DNA of 64,000 bases from Polyangiaceae bacterium (GTDB lineage Bacteria > Myxococcota_A > Polyangia > Polyangiales > Polyangiaceae), in NCBI GenBank assembly GCA_020849655.1, contig JADLFU010000009.1, positions 1-64,000 of the forward strand, given 5' to 3'. How positions within the stretch are numbered: position 1 is the first letter of the stretch; every line of letters starts with the position of its first letter. A model generated the notes under the pieces. The model was not told the DNA's origin. It ran no database searches and was given only the letters and a program-made list of their open reading frames with translations. Below are positions 53,987 to 61,948 of this stretch, piece after piece. A program made the position numbers and the translations under genes.

Positions 53987-54023
53987 TCTGAGCGCTCCCT
54001 TCCGGAATGTTCTGAGCGATCCC
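53987..54023. repeat. Short direct repeats, possible insertion-sequence end
   Basis: TCTGAGCGCTCCC (53987-53999) and TCTGAGCGATCCC (54011-54023) repeat with a 24-base period, each next to a CCGGAA or CCGAAAGG stretch. Multiple terminal repeats of this size are typical of IS21-type ends. No transposase remains nearby, so this is a tentative relic at the edge of a degraded patch. Confidence 0.35.
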
Positions 54024-54077
54024 GAAAGGAGAGCCCACGACGACCACGAGGTCTCGAAGCTGACGATCGCCTGGGGC

Positions 54078-55244
54078 TCACCCCCCTGGTCGAAACTGCG
54101 GCTCGACGCCTCGGAGCATGTGATCGACGCTCGCGCGCACGAGGTGGTTGCCGACGCGCGCCGCGAGCGCCGTCGCGCCCGGCACCCGCTCGCGCACGCG
54201 CTCGACCGCGCCGATCACGAGCTGGGTCGGCCAGATCGCGTACTTCCAGGCGTCGTCCGGCACGCGCAGATCGTCGGCGATCTTCGGGCCGTTGAACGCG
54301 CGCGCGAGGCCGTCGTGGTAGCGCGCGACCCACGGCGCGAGCGCGCGGCGCAGGGGATCGTCGGCCATCTGCAGCGGGACGCGCCGGAGCGCGTCGGCGA
54401 GCGCGAGAGAGTCTGCGTCGGGGCCCGGCTGCACGAGGTGCAGGAGCTTCGCGAACTCGACGCCCCGCGGCTCCGGCGACAGCTCACCGAGCAGCCACGG
54501 ATCGACGCCCGAGAGGTAGCCCACGTACTGCCACAGGTGGATGACCGCGGAGGACTCGCGCTCCGAGAAGCGGAACCCCATCTTGCGCGCGCCCTCGAGC
54601 ACGAGCAGCGAGAACTCGATCACCGTGCCGACCATGTCGGCCTGGTTGATCGGCTCGCCCCACGCGTCCCGTCGCCACTCGGGGCTGCGGCGGAGCGCGC
54701 GGCGCACCATCGCGTGCACGAGGCGCACGCGCACGGTGATCGTGTAGCCGAGCGCGCCGCGGCGCAGCCCGCCGGTCTGCGCGACCTCGGTGACGAACCG
54801 GCTGGTCTCGGCGAGGCGCCGCGGCGCCATCACGTCGAGGCGCTTCGTGAAGACGAGCGGCTTGACCGCGGGCGCGGAGTGGTAGCCGTTCATCAGCGAC
54901 CACGCCGAGAGGATCATCATCGCCGAGGGGCCGATGCGCTGGTACGTGCGCGCGCCGTGCTCGACGCGGTCCCAGTCGATCCACGACGGCACGCGCTCCA
55001 CCTCGTCGAAGACCGCGCGCAGCCTGGGACCCGCGCCGTCGACCGCCGCGACGCCGTCACGGAGCGCGCGCTCCAGCCGCTCGTGCCCCGCCCTGCCGTG
55101 CTCCGACAGCTCCTCGACGGCCGCGTCCGCGAGCGGATCGAGCTCCCAGTAGGCCCGCGCGAACCTGTCGGCGAGCGGCCCGTACACTCGCCTCGCCTCG
55201 CGCCGGTTGACGTATCGCTCGGGGAACTCGGGTTGGGTCGTCAT
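54078..55244 (-). CDS. MpaB family (DUF2236) oxygenase-like protein
   Basis: 388 residues. The DUF2236 pattern is visible: WIDWDRVEHGARTYQRIGPSAMMILSAWSLMNGYHSAPAVKPLVFTKRLD, LRRGALGYTITVRVRLVHAMVRRAL, GEPINQADMVGTVIEFSLLVLEGARKMGF and VIHLWQYVGYLSGVDPWLLGE. The His in the HAMVRR helix and the YHSA segment are candidates for the haem/metal site of the family, whose best-known members are latex-clearing protein and the MpaB/mycophenolic acid enzyme. It probably performs an oxidation of a lipid or isoprenoid; substrate unknown. It is last in the minus-strand run starting at the kinase gene, 22 bases after the next gene upstream. Confidence 0.8.
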   Translation of the reverse strand: MTTQPEFPERYVNRREARRVYGPLADRFARAYWELDPLADAAVEELSEHGRAGHERLERALRDGVAAVDGAGPRLRAVFDEVERVPSWIDWDRVEHGARTYQRIGPSAMMILSAWSLMNGYHSAPAVKPLVFTKRLDVMAPRRLAETSRFVTEVAQTGGLRRGALGYTITVRVRLVHAMVRRALRRSPEWRRDAWGEPINQADMVGTVIEFSLLVLEGARKMGFRFSERESSAVIHLWQYVGYLSGVDPWLLGELSPEPRGVEFAKLLHLVQPGPDADSLALADALRRVPLQMADDPLRRALAPWVARYHDGLARAFNGPKIADDLRVPDDAWKYAIWPTQLVIGAVERVRERVPGATALAARVGNHLVRASVDHMLRGVEPQFRPGG

Positions 55245-55266
55245 CGGAGCGCCCTTCGCGGTCAGG

Positions 55267-56466
55267 TTACAGGCCGAGCCCGGGGATGGGGAGCGTGATG
55301 CCGCCCGGCAGGCGGAGGTTCGGCGCCGGCTCCGGCGGCTTCGACAGCGCGGCCCGCGCGCGGCGGATCTTCTGCGCGAGGTTCTGCGCGCCGCGATCGA
55401 GCCCGTCGTAGGGCCACGGCGTGCTCACGCGCAGCACGTCGGGCCCCTTCGTCTCGATCCCCGACTGCGCGAGGGCCTGCTCCTCACCCGCGAGATCTTG
55501 AGACGATCCCGTCAGCTTGCGCCGGAGCTCCGAGACGCGGCGCAGATCGGTGAAGACCCGGTAGAGCGTCGCCTTCGCGTCTTCGGCGCTGTGCCCCGGC
55601 GCGACGCGCAGCTGGCTCTCGATGCGCGGGGCGTTGCCGAGCAGCACGTAGCCGTTGACCGCGTCGAGCGAGCGAAGGCCCTTCAGGCTGTCGAGCATGC
55701 TCGCGTAGGTGCTCTTCTCGATGTCGGTCCACAGCTGCGCGCGCGCCGCCCACGAGACGCTCCGCTCGGAGGAGAGGCCGAGCGTCGCGCTCTCGGTGGT
55801 GACCCCGAGCGCGGCGCGCAGCGAGGCCTCGTCGGTCGCGACGACCGCGGTGCCGTCGTCCGCCTGGCCGACGAACACGCCGCCGTACTTCGACTTCGCG
55901 ACGCCGCCGCCGCCGTCGACGAACGTGGCTCCGCCCTCCTCGGCCGCGACCTTGAGGATGCCGGGCACGAGCTTGCCCTTCGGGATGTTGCCGCCGACGA
56001 GCAGGACGAAGCTGTCCTCGCTGCCGAGGAAGCACACGACGATCTCGCGCAGATCGCGCGACGGCGAGAAGCCGACGGCCTCCGCGAGCCTGTCGCTCCG
56101 CGAGCCCTGGACGGGCGTCGAGCCCTCGACGGGCTCGTCGACGAGCGGCAGCAGGTGACGCCGCACGGGCGCGAACGTCGCGACGTCGACGAGGTCGACG
56201 CGCACGGCGACGGTGGTGCCCGGCGGGACGTGCTGCAGCGCGACCGGCGTGTAGTGGAAGACCGCGAAGTAGACCGCGACGGCGGCGACGAGGAGCGCCG
56301 CCACGCTCGCGCCGACGATGGCGAGCGCGCGCGTCGGGAGCCTGCGAGGCGCCGCCGGCGGCGCGCCCATCGGAGCCCCGGGCGGCGCGGCGTACCCGTG
56401 CTGGGGCGGGTGGTGCGCCGGTGCAGCGGCGGGGGGCGCGGGCGGATCGATGACCGTGTGGGCCAT
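55267..56466 (-). CDS. Single-pass membrane protein with large exported domain, unknown function
   Basis: 399 residues. Residues 1-45 are a Pro/Ala/Gly-rich cytoplasmic tail (PPQHGYAAPPGAPMGAPPAAP), a membrane helix lies at about 47-70, and the remaining 330 residues are outside. That part reads like a periplasmic beta/alpha domain (VPPGTTVAVRVDLVDVATFAPVRRHLLPLVDE, LREIVVCFLGSEDSFVLLVGGNIPKGKLVPGIL, GYVLLGNAPRIESQLRVAPG). No catalytic motif is evident. The Pro-rich tail resembles that of the kinase gene in the same run, so it may be a kinase-linked membrane protein (inference). It starts 3 bases after the stop of the lipoprotein gene. Confidence 0.7.
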   Translation of the reverse strand: MAHTVIDPPAPPAAAPAHHPPQHGYAAPPGAPMGAPPAAPRRLPTRALAIVGASVAALLVAAVAVYFAVFHYTPVALQHVPPGTTVAVRVDLVDVATFAPVRRHLLPLVDEPVEGSTPVQGSRSDRLAEAVGFSPSRDLREIVVCFLGSEDSFVLLVGGNIPKGKLVPGILKVAAEEGGATFVDGGGGVAKSKYGGVFVGQADDGTAVVATDEASLRAALGVTTESATLGLSSERSVSWAARAQLWTDIEKSTYASMLDSLKGLRSLDAVNGYVLLGNAPRIESQLRVAPGHSAEDAKATLYRVFTDLRRVSELRRKLTGSSQDLAGEEQALAQSGIETKGPDVLRVSTPWPYDGLDRGAQNLAQKIRRARAALSKPPEPAPNLRLPGGITLPIPGLGL

Positions 56467-56469
56467 CGC

Positions 56470-57735
56470 TCAGGGGCCGCCGTCGCACGGCGGCGGCTCG
56501 ACCGGCAGCGTGACGACCTTCACGGGCTCCTTCACCGGGAGCCAGTCGAGCTTGCCGCCGAGCGACAGCGCGTTGCACGGCTGCGTCGGATCGCTGAACC
56601 CGGGGCGCGTGTCGAACAGGTCGGGCGTCTTCGAGAGGATGTTGATGTACAGGGTGTAGTTCCCGCAGCCTGCCTGCTCGGCCAGGCTCGGCGACACGGA
56701 CTTCAGGAACTTCTCGAGGTTCAACACGGCGCCGAGGTCGGACCGCAGCACGCTCTGCCGGGCCGCGTCGAGCTCGAGCGTGAGCACGAGCGTGGTCGCC
56801 TCGAGGACGACGGGATCGCCGGAGACAGGGAAGATGAGCGACGACGGCGTGTCGTTGTACTCGCCCGAGACCCACGTGCCGTTCTTGATGTAGCCGCGCT
56901 TGAAATCGCTCTTCGGCTTCGCGAGATCGCCGCCGATCACGGTGACCGAGTCGACCTCCCGCAGATCGCTGCCGTCCCACTTCGGTGGCGTGGAGGTGCT
57001 GGCGACGACGTAGAGCTTGCCGGGCGCGTAGGGATCGTCGGCGTCGCCGGCGTCGACGTCGTCGATGACGAGCAGCATCGTCGCGCCGCCCTTCTCGAGC
57101 CCCTCGTTGAGCTTCTTCTCCATGTCCTGCTGCCCGAGGGCGACGGCGGAGACGATGATGCCGCCGAAGTTGTTGTCGCGGCACCCGTCGCCGTCGACGA
57201 GCGCCTGGGGCGGCGAGTCCTTCGCGCGCTGGCAGACGCCGGACGTGTCGGTCTTCGACTGGTCGAGCGTGGTGCACTTTCCGTCGAAGTCGAAGCCGTA
57301 CTTGCGCCACGCGTCGGGGTCGGGCTCGTGCGTCTCCGGATCGCTGAGCCCGAGCCAGAAGCTCCGGACCGCGAACACGAGGCGCTTGCCCCCCGAGGGC
57401 ACGGGGTTGCCGGTGGGGCGCTCGGGCGGCAGCGCGCGCGCTTGCCCTGCAGCGCCTGCAGCGCCGCTCATGCCGCTCACACCGCCGCCTCCGCTCACGC
57501 CGCCGCCTCCGCTCGCGCCCGCGCCGCCCGCGCCTCCGAGCCCTCCCGCGCCGCTCCCCGCTGTCCCCGCCGCGCCCGCCGCGCCCGCGCCGCCTCCGCC
57601 ACCCCCTGCCTTCGCGCCGGCCGCCCCCGCCTGCGCGCCGGACGACTCGACCGACAGCTCGTCGAGCGACAGCAGCGACGCGCAGCCCGCGAGCGCGCAC
57701 ACGGACACCCACGCGAGCCACGTGAATCGGCGCAT
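56470..57735 (-). CDS. Lipoprotein with Gly/Ala/Ser linker, unknown function
   Basis: 421 residues from ATG 57735, which overlaps the stop of the PEGA gene by one base (TGATG). The signal peptide ends VCALAGCASL (Cys 18). A linker of AGAAG/GGAGG type runs to about 100, including a duplicated SGGGGV unit. The mature domain (about 105-415) contains Cys pairs (DGKCTTLDQSKTDTSGVCQR, GDGCRDNNFGG) and beta-rich strands, and a Pro/Cys tail (VEPPPCDGGP). I do not recognise the family. It belongs to a tight three-gene envelope group with its neighbours. Confidence 0.72.
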   Translation of the reverse strand: MRRFTWLAWVSVCALAGCASLLSLDELSVESSGAQAGAAGAKAGGGGGGAGAAGAAGTAGSGAGGLGGAGGAGASGGGGVSGGGGVSGMSGAAGAAGQARALPPERPTGNPVPSGGKRLVFAVRSFWLGLSDPETHEPDPDAWRKYGFDFDGKCTTLDQSKTDTSGVCQRAKDSPPQALVDGDGCRDNNFGGIIVSAVALGQQDMEKKLNEGLEKGGATMLLVIDDVDAGDADDPYAPGKLYVVASTSTPPKWDGSDLREVDSVTVIGGDLAKPKSDFKRGYIKNGTWVSGEYNDTPSSLIFPVSGDPVVLEATTLVLTLELDAARQSVLRSDLGAVLNLEKFLKSVSPSLAEQAGCGNYTLYINILSKTPDLFDTRPGFSDPTQPCNALSLGGKLDWLPVKEPVKVVTLPVEPPPCDGGP

Positions 57736-58748
57736 CAGAACGACCTCCCGAGCGAGACGCCCGCGCCATCCCTCGCGACGAGCGGGACGACGGTGAGGCG
57801 CCGCGCCGTCTGCGGCTCGTCGCTCGCGCCGCCGAAGGCCCACCACGCAGCGCCGCCCGCCGCCGTCACCAGCCCGACGGCCGAGAACGCCGTCGAGAGC
57901 GTCGCGCGCGAGCGTGCCTTGTCGAGGTCCGCCTGGGACTTGCACACGCCGCCCTTGCACGCGTCCTTCGCGCTCTTCGCCATCGCGCCGAACGCGAGCC
58001 CGACGCCCACGAGCACCCCCCCGCCGATCGTCACCAGCATCGGCGCCGTCGTGTCGCGCGGGGGCGGAGGTGGAGGCGGGGCGGCCGACGACGAGGTCAC
58101 CGCCGCCGGCGGCTTCGGGAGCGCCTCGAGCGACAGCGTGACGTCGAGCGACTGGCGCTCCTGGAGCTCGAAGGCGCGCGACGCCCTCTTGAACCCCGGC
58201 GCCTCGGCGGTCACCTCGTGCGAGCCTGGGTCGAGCGCGATCGCGGTCGCGAGCAGGGTCGCGTCGAACGGCTCGCCGTCGATCGTGAGCACGACGTCCG
58301 TCGGGGCGGGATCGCCGACCCGCACCGTGACGTGGGGGATGCGCGGCTCGAGCGCCTCCGCCTCCTTCACCGCCGGCTCGGCCCACCGTCGGCGCGACTC
58401 GCTCGCCTCGAGCGGCGCGCGCCGCGCGACCTCGCGGAAGCTGCGCGCCGCCGTCGCGACCTTGCCGAGACCGCGCGCGACGAAGGCGCCGTTGCGGTGC
58501 GCGCCGAGGGCCTTCGGCCACGCGCGGGCCGACTTGATGAAGTAGTCGAGCGCCTCCTCGCAGCCGGCCCGGCCGCTCGCGGGCGGGCTCGCGTCGTCGC
58601 ACTTGTTCGCCACCATGAGCTTCACGCCGTGGTCGAAGAGATCGGTCGCGACGGCCTTCTTCTTCTCGTCGTCCTCGTCGGCCGCGGGAGAGATCGAGGA
58701 CGCGGCGAACGACAGCGTGGCGAGGGCGAGGGCCCGGCGAGCGCGCAT
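57735..58748 (-). CDS. Exported PEGA-domain protein with TPR-like N-terminus
   Basis: 337 residues. A Sec signal (residues 1-23, ending SPAAD) is followed by a TPR-like helical part (about 30-125) with EEALDYFIKSARAWPKALGAHRNGAFVARGLGKVATAARSFREVARRAP. A PEGA domain (about 135-205) has VVLTIDGEPFDATLLATAIALDPGSHEVTAEAPGFKRASRAF. A Pro linker, one membrane helix (about 235-255), a Cys pair and another hydrophobic stretch complete the protein. PEGA domains commonly accompany bacterial Ser/Thr kinases in myxobacteria, which fits the kinase gene upstream. Likely an envelope protein binding a surface or sugar ligand; unproven. Confidence 0.78.
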   Translation of the reverse strand: MRARRALALATLSFAASSISPAADEDDEKKKAVATDLFDHGVKLMVANKCDDASPPASGRAGCEEALDYFIKSARAWPKALGAHRNGAFVARGLGKVATAARSFREVARRAPLEASESRRRWAEPAVKEAEALEPRIPHVTVRVGDPAPTDVVLTIDGEPFDATLLATAIALDPGSHEVTAEAPGFKRASRAFELQERQSLDVTLSLEALPKPPAAVTSSSAAPPPPPPPRDTTAPMLVTIGGGVLVGVGLAFGAMAKSAKDACKGGVCKSQADLDKARSRATLSTAFSAVGLVTAAGGAAWWAFGGASDEPQTARRLTVVPLVARDGAGVSLGRSF

Positions 58749-58814
58749 GCACCCCGGAGCATAGCCCAGGCCGGCGCCGCGAGGAGACTAACGCCTCGGC
58801 GCTCGGCCGCGCGG

Positions 58815-60479
58815 TCACCCGCCCGGCTTCCACACGCCGGCGACGGTGAGGCCGACGCCGACGAGCACCAGGAGCGCGAGCGCGACCATCACGACCGCGA
58901 CGACGACGAGGGCCGGAGACGGTCCACGCCCGCGCCGCCGCTGCGGCTGGGAGGTCGGGGCCGCCCGCGGAGAGGCTGGCGCGCTCGACGGCGCGACGAG
59001 GCCGGGCGTGCCCTCCCGTCCTGCGTCGGTCGCCACCCGGTGCGTCCCCGAGGCGCCAGGTCGCGGAGCGCCGGGCTGCGCGTCGGACGGTCGCGGGGCG
59101 TACGCCTGCTGCTGCGCGTACCCCTGCTGGTGCGGCTGTTGTGGTTGCGCGTAGGCCTGCTGCTGCTGCGCGTAGGCCTGTTGCTGCGCGTAGGCTTGCT
59201 GCTGGGCCTGTTGTTGTTGCGCGTAGGCTTGCTGCTGGGCGTAGGCCTGTTGTTGCTGGGCGTAGGCCTGTTGTTGCTGCGCGTAGGCTTGCTGCTGGGC
59301 GTAGGCCTGTTGTTGCTGCGCGTAGGCTTGCTGCTGGGCGTAGGCCTGTTGTTGCTGCGCGTAGGTTTGCTGCTGGGCGTAGGCCTGTTGCTGGGGGGGC
59401 CCCAGGGGCTGCGAGCCGGACGGCGGCGGCGCGTACTGCGGCACGGCGGCTGTCGGCGCGTACTGGTGCTGGTAGGCGTCGGCGGCCTGCGCCCCCGGGG
59501 GCGCGTACCCGGGCCGAGGCTGCGGGAAGGGCGGCGGCGCGTCGACGTCGCGCGGCGGCGGCGTGGCGGTCGTCGGCGGATCGACGACCGGGGCGAGCTC
59601 GGGCCTCGGGTGGGACACGGCGGCGGCGCCCGCGAGCGCCTGCTTCCACGCCTCGCGCGCGTCGTTCGCCGACTGGAACCTCGCCTCGGGCGCGAGCGCG
59701 AGGCAGCGCGCGACCCACGCCTCCAGCTCCGGCGCGAACGCGCGGCTCGCCGCCTGCGCCATCGTGCGCGGGCCCTTCGAGACCTTCATCTGCACGAGCT
59801 CGACCATGTTGCGCGCGCTGTACGGCAGGTGGCCGGTCATCGCCTGGAAGACCAGGGAGCCCATCGCGTAGATGTCGGCGCGGTGGTCGACGGCGGCCGC
59901 GCGCTGGATCTGCTCGGGCGGCATGAACATGAACGAGCCGAGCGACTGCCCCGGCTCGGTGAGCGTCGTCTTCGCGATCGTCTTCGGGAGCTTCGAGATC
60001 CCGAAATCGAGGATCTTCACGCGGTCCTCGTCGCCGCGCCGCTCGAGGAAGACGTTCGAGGGCTTCAGATCGCGGTGGATGATCCCGACGGCGTGCGCGT
60101 CGGCGAGCCCGCGGAGGATCTGCGCGACGAGCGGGTAGATCGTCTCCGGGCCCATCGGGCCAGATTTGCGCAGCCGCTCGAGCAGGCTCTCGCCCTCGAG
60201 CAGCTCGAACGCGATGGCGATGCCGAGCTTTGGATCGTCCTCGACGCCGAGCACCTGCGTCACGTGATCGCTGTTGATCATGCCCGCCGCGCGCGCCTCG
60301 CGGCGGAACCGCTCGATCGCGTCGGCGCGGTGCTTGTTGTCGGGGCGCAGCAGCTTCAGCGCGACCCGCCGCTCGGTGCGCGTGTCGCGCGCCTTGAACA
60401 GCTCGCCCATCCCGCCGCGCCCGAGCGGGCCCGTGACCTCGTACTTCCCAGCGACGAGCGTGCCCGGACGGAGATCCAC
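58815..60479 (-). CDS. Membrane Ser/Thr protein kinase (Hanks type) with Tyr/Gln-repeat tail
   Basis: 554 residues from GTG 60479. The kinase domain (about 13-275) is complete: LGRGGMGELFKARD (glycine loop), VALKLL (Lys 42), IIHRDLKPSNVFL (catalytic Asp 137), KILDFGISK (metal Asp 158) and FMPPEQI. A long Pro/Gln/Ala tail (about 290-515) contains 13 YAQ units (AYAQQQ or AYAQQQQ). A single membrane helix lies at about 525-547 with a few residues outside. The kinase faces the cytoplasm, and no extracellular sensor is present, so the signal probably comes from partners such as the PEGA protein or other products of the run. Confidence 0.93.
   Translation of the reverse strand: MDLRPGTLVAGKYEVTGPLGRGGMGELFKARDTRTERRVALKLLRPDNKHRADAIERFRREARAAGMINSDHVTQVLGVEDDPKLGIAIAFELLEGESLLERLRKSGPMGPETIYPLVAQILRGLADAHAVGIIHRDLKPSNVFLERRGDEDRVKILDFGISKLPKTIAKTTLTEPGQSLGSFMFMPPEQIQRAAAVDHRADIYAMGSLVFQAMTGHLPYSARNMVELVQMKVSKGPRTMAQAASRAFAPELEAWVARCLALAPEARFQSANDAREAWKQALAGAAAVSHPRPELAPVVDPPTTATPPPRDVDAPPPFPQPRPGYAPPGAQAADAYQHQYAPTAAVPQYAPPPSGSQPLGPPQQQAYAQQQTYAQQQQAYAQQQAYAQQQQAYAQQQAYAQQQQAYAQQQQAYAQQQAYAQQQQAQQQAYAQQQAYAQQQQAYAQPQQPHQQGYAQQQAYAPRPSDAQPGAPRPGASGTHRVATDAGREGTPGLVAPSSAPASPRAAPTSQPQRRRGRGPSPALVVVAVVMVALALLVLVGVGLTVAGVWKPGG
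59130..59395. repeat. Tandem 18/21-bp repeats encoding AYAQQQ(Q)
   Basis: Inside the kinase gene the plus-strand sequence repeats GTAGGCCTGTTGTTG(C)TGCGC and close variants, switching between 18- and 21-bp units. They keep the reading frame, so changes in unit number would lengthen or shorten the linker without frameshift. Such arrays are prone to slippage. Confidence 0.85.
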
Positions 60480-60551
60480 GGTGTCGGCCGCACCGTACCA
60501 GCTTTTGCCGCGCGTCGCGGCAACACCTCGGCGCCGGGCGGCGGGCCGGGA

Positions 60552-60881
60552 TCAGTCCTCGCCGGAGACGAAGCGCGCGAGCTGGTCCTTGCGCATCACG
60601 CCGGTGTGCTGGCGCGTGCGCTGGCCGCCCTGGAAGACCATCAGCGTGGGCACCGCCTGCACGCCGAACTTCGCCGAGATCGCGCGCGCCTCGTCGATGT
60701 CGAGCTTCGCGACCTTGACCTTGCCGACCGTCTCGTCGGCGTACTGATCGACGATCGGCGACAGCATCTTGCACGGGGCGCACCAGGTCGCGGTGAAGTC
60801 GACCAGGACGGGCTCCTTGGAGGAGAGCACCTCGGCGTCGAAGTTGAGCTCGTTCAGCTGGATGACGTTCTTGCTGGCCAT
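60552..60881 (-). CDS. trxA: Thioredoxin
   Basis: 109 residues, the usual length. FTATWCAPCKMLSPIVDQYAD carries the active-site WC-A-PCK (residues 33-38, with Pro replacing the usual Gly-Pro order as A-P), and the cis-Pro loop GVQAVPTLMVF is at about 73-83. It reduces disulfides in cytoplasmic proteins and is itself reduced by thioredoxin reductase. Normally the motif is CGPC; the CAPC form occurs in a number of active thioredoxins. It starts 43 bases before the stop of the desaturase upstream and may be co-transcribed with it. Confidence 0.93.
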   Translation of the reverse strand: MASKNVIQLNELNFDAEVLSSKEPVLVDFTATWCAPCKMLSPIVDQYADETVGKVKVAKLDIDEARAISAKFGVQAVPTLMVFQGGQRTRQHTGVMRKDQLARFVSGED

Positions 60882-60923
60882 GGGTCTGCCCTAGATGGCC
60901 ACCGCGAGGCGCCGCGTCAAGCG

Positions 60924-61805
60924 CTACTCGGCCGGCTGCGGGGCGTCCGCGCCGCGCGCCCGGCGCCCCTCCTCGAGCACGCGCGGCGGCGGCTGGCGCA
61001 GATCCCACACGAGCCCGACCCACGAGAGCGCCTTCAGCACGTAGTACGTGAGATCGATCTCCCACCAGTAGAACCCCTGCCGCGCGGACGCGGCGTAGTG
61101 GTGGTGGTTGTTGTGCCAGCCCTCGCCCATCGTGAGGAGGGCCAGGAGGAGGTTGTTGCGGCTCGTGTCCTTCGTCGCGTAGCGACGCGAGCCGAAGACG
61201 TGCGCGAGCGAGTTGATCGTGAACGTGCCGTGCAGGAGCGCGCACGTGCTGATCACGTAGCCCCAGATGTAGCCGTCGAACTTGCCGATGCCGAGCGCGG
61301 CGCCCGCCCAGACCGTCGCGGCCATGAAGACCGCGAGGCCGACCCAGTGGTAGCGGTCGACCCAGCGCAGCTCGGGGTACTTCGCGAAGTCGGGGATGAA
61401 CTCCCAGCGCGTGGCCTCGTGCTCGCGGCGCATCCACCAGCCCATGTGCGCCTCCCAGAGCCCACGCTGCCGCGGGCTGTGCGCGTCCTCGGGCTGGTCG
61501 GAGAACTTGTGGTGGTGGCGGTGCATCGAGGCCCACCAGAGCGGGCCCTTCTGGGTCGCGGCGGTGCCGAGCAGCGCGAAGAACAGCTGCAGCGCCCGCG
61601 ACGTCTTGTAGCCGCGGTGCGAGAAGTAGCGGTGGTAGACGCCGGTGACGGCGAACATCCGCACGACGTACGCCGCCGCGGCGAGCGCGACGTGTCTCCA
61701 GGTGAACGCGTGCGTCAGGCCCCACACCGTGAAGACGTGGATCGCGAGGATGCCCGCGTAGTTGAAGAGCTGGGCGAACCCGAGGGACGGCGCGCGCGGA
61801 CGCAT
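60924..61805 (-). CDS. Membrane fatty-acid (acyl-CoA delta-9 type) desaturase
   Basis: 293 residues. Four to five hydrophobic segments, plus the three His boxes that bind the di-iron centre: HRYFSH (58-63), MHRHHH (about 95-99) and HNNHHH (about 231-236). GPLWWASMHRHHHKFSDQPEDAHSP and NSLAHVFGSRRYATKDTSRNNLLLALLTMGEGWHNNHHHY are typical of the acyl-CoA desaturase family (OLE1/SCD-like). It inserts a cis double bond into saturated acyl chains, which controls membrane fluidity. It diverges from the GbsR/MarR-type regulator whose operator lies in the 143-bp gap, so it may be a target. Confidence 0.92.
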   Translation of the reverse strand: MRPRAPSLGFAQLFNYAGILAIHVFTVWGLTHAFTWRHVALAAAAYVVRMFAVTGVYHRYFSHRGYKTSRALQLFFALLGTAATQKGPLWWASMHRHHHKFSDQPEDAHSPRQRGLWEAHMGWWMRREHEATRWEFIPDFAKYPELRWVDRYHWVGLAVFMAATVWAGAALGIGKFDGYIWGYVISTCALLHGTFTINSLAHVFGSRRYATKDTSRNNLLLALLTMGEGWHNNHHHYAASARQGFYWWEIDLTYYVLKALSWVGLVWDLRQPPPRVLEEGRRARGADAPQPAE

Positions 61806-61886
61806 CTGGACGGCGGGCAGACTGCGGGGCGTCCGCGCCGCGCGGGGTCATCGTTCGGTCACGCTCCTGTCACGCAGCGGGCGGGC

Positions 61887-61916
61887 TTGACGGCGCGCCG
61901 GGGCGCCACCTAAGAC
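61887..61916 (+). promoter_or_regulatory. Candidate promoter for the GbsR/MarR-type gene
   Basis: TTGACG (61887-61892) is a good -35; 18 bp further TAAGAC (61911-61916) is a weak -10. Transcription would start around 61923, inside the palindrome at 61920, and 26 bases before the ATG at 61949. Confidence 0.4.
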
Positions 61917-61919
61917 AAC

Positions 61920-61937
61920 TTTCAGAAGGTTCTGAAA
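61920..61937. promoter_or_regulatory. Perfect palindromic operator, probably for the adjacent regulator
   Basis: TTTCAGAAGGTTCTGAAA has two perfect 8-bp arms around GG. It stands out as AT-rich in GC-rich DNA, lies at the likely transcription start and 12 bases before the regulator ATG, and has the size expected for a MarR/GbsR dimer site. Repression of the regulator's own gene is likely, with possible control of the divergent desaturase. Confidence 0.65.
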
Positions 61938-61948
61938 CTTCAACGCCC

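Noticed and set aside
56470-61851. A single 1793-codon minus-strand open frame
   Set aside because: Only its last 421 codons (the lipoprotein) are genuine. The rest is antisense or out-of-frame sequence over the kinase, thioredoxin and desaturase genes.
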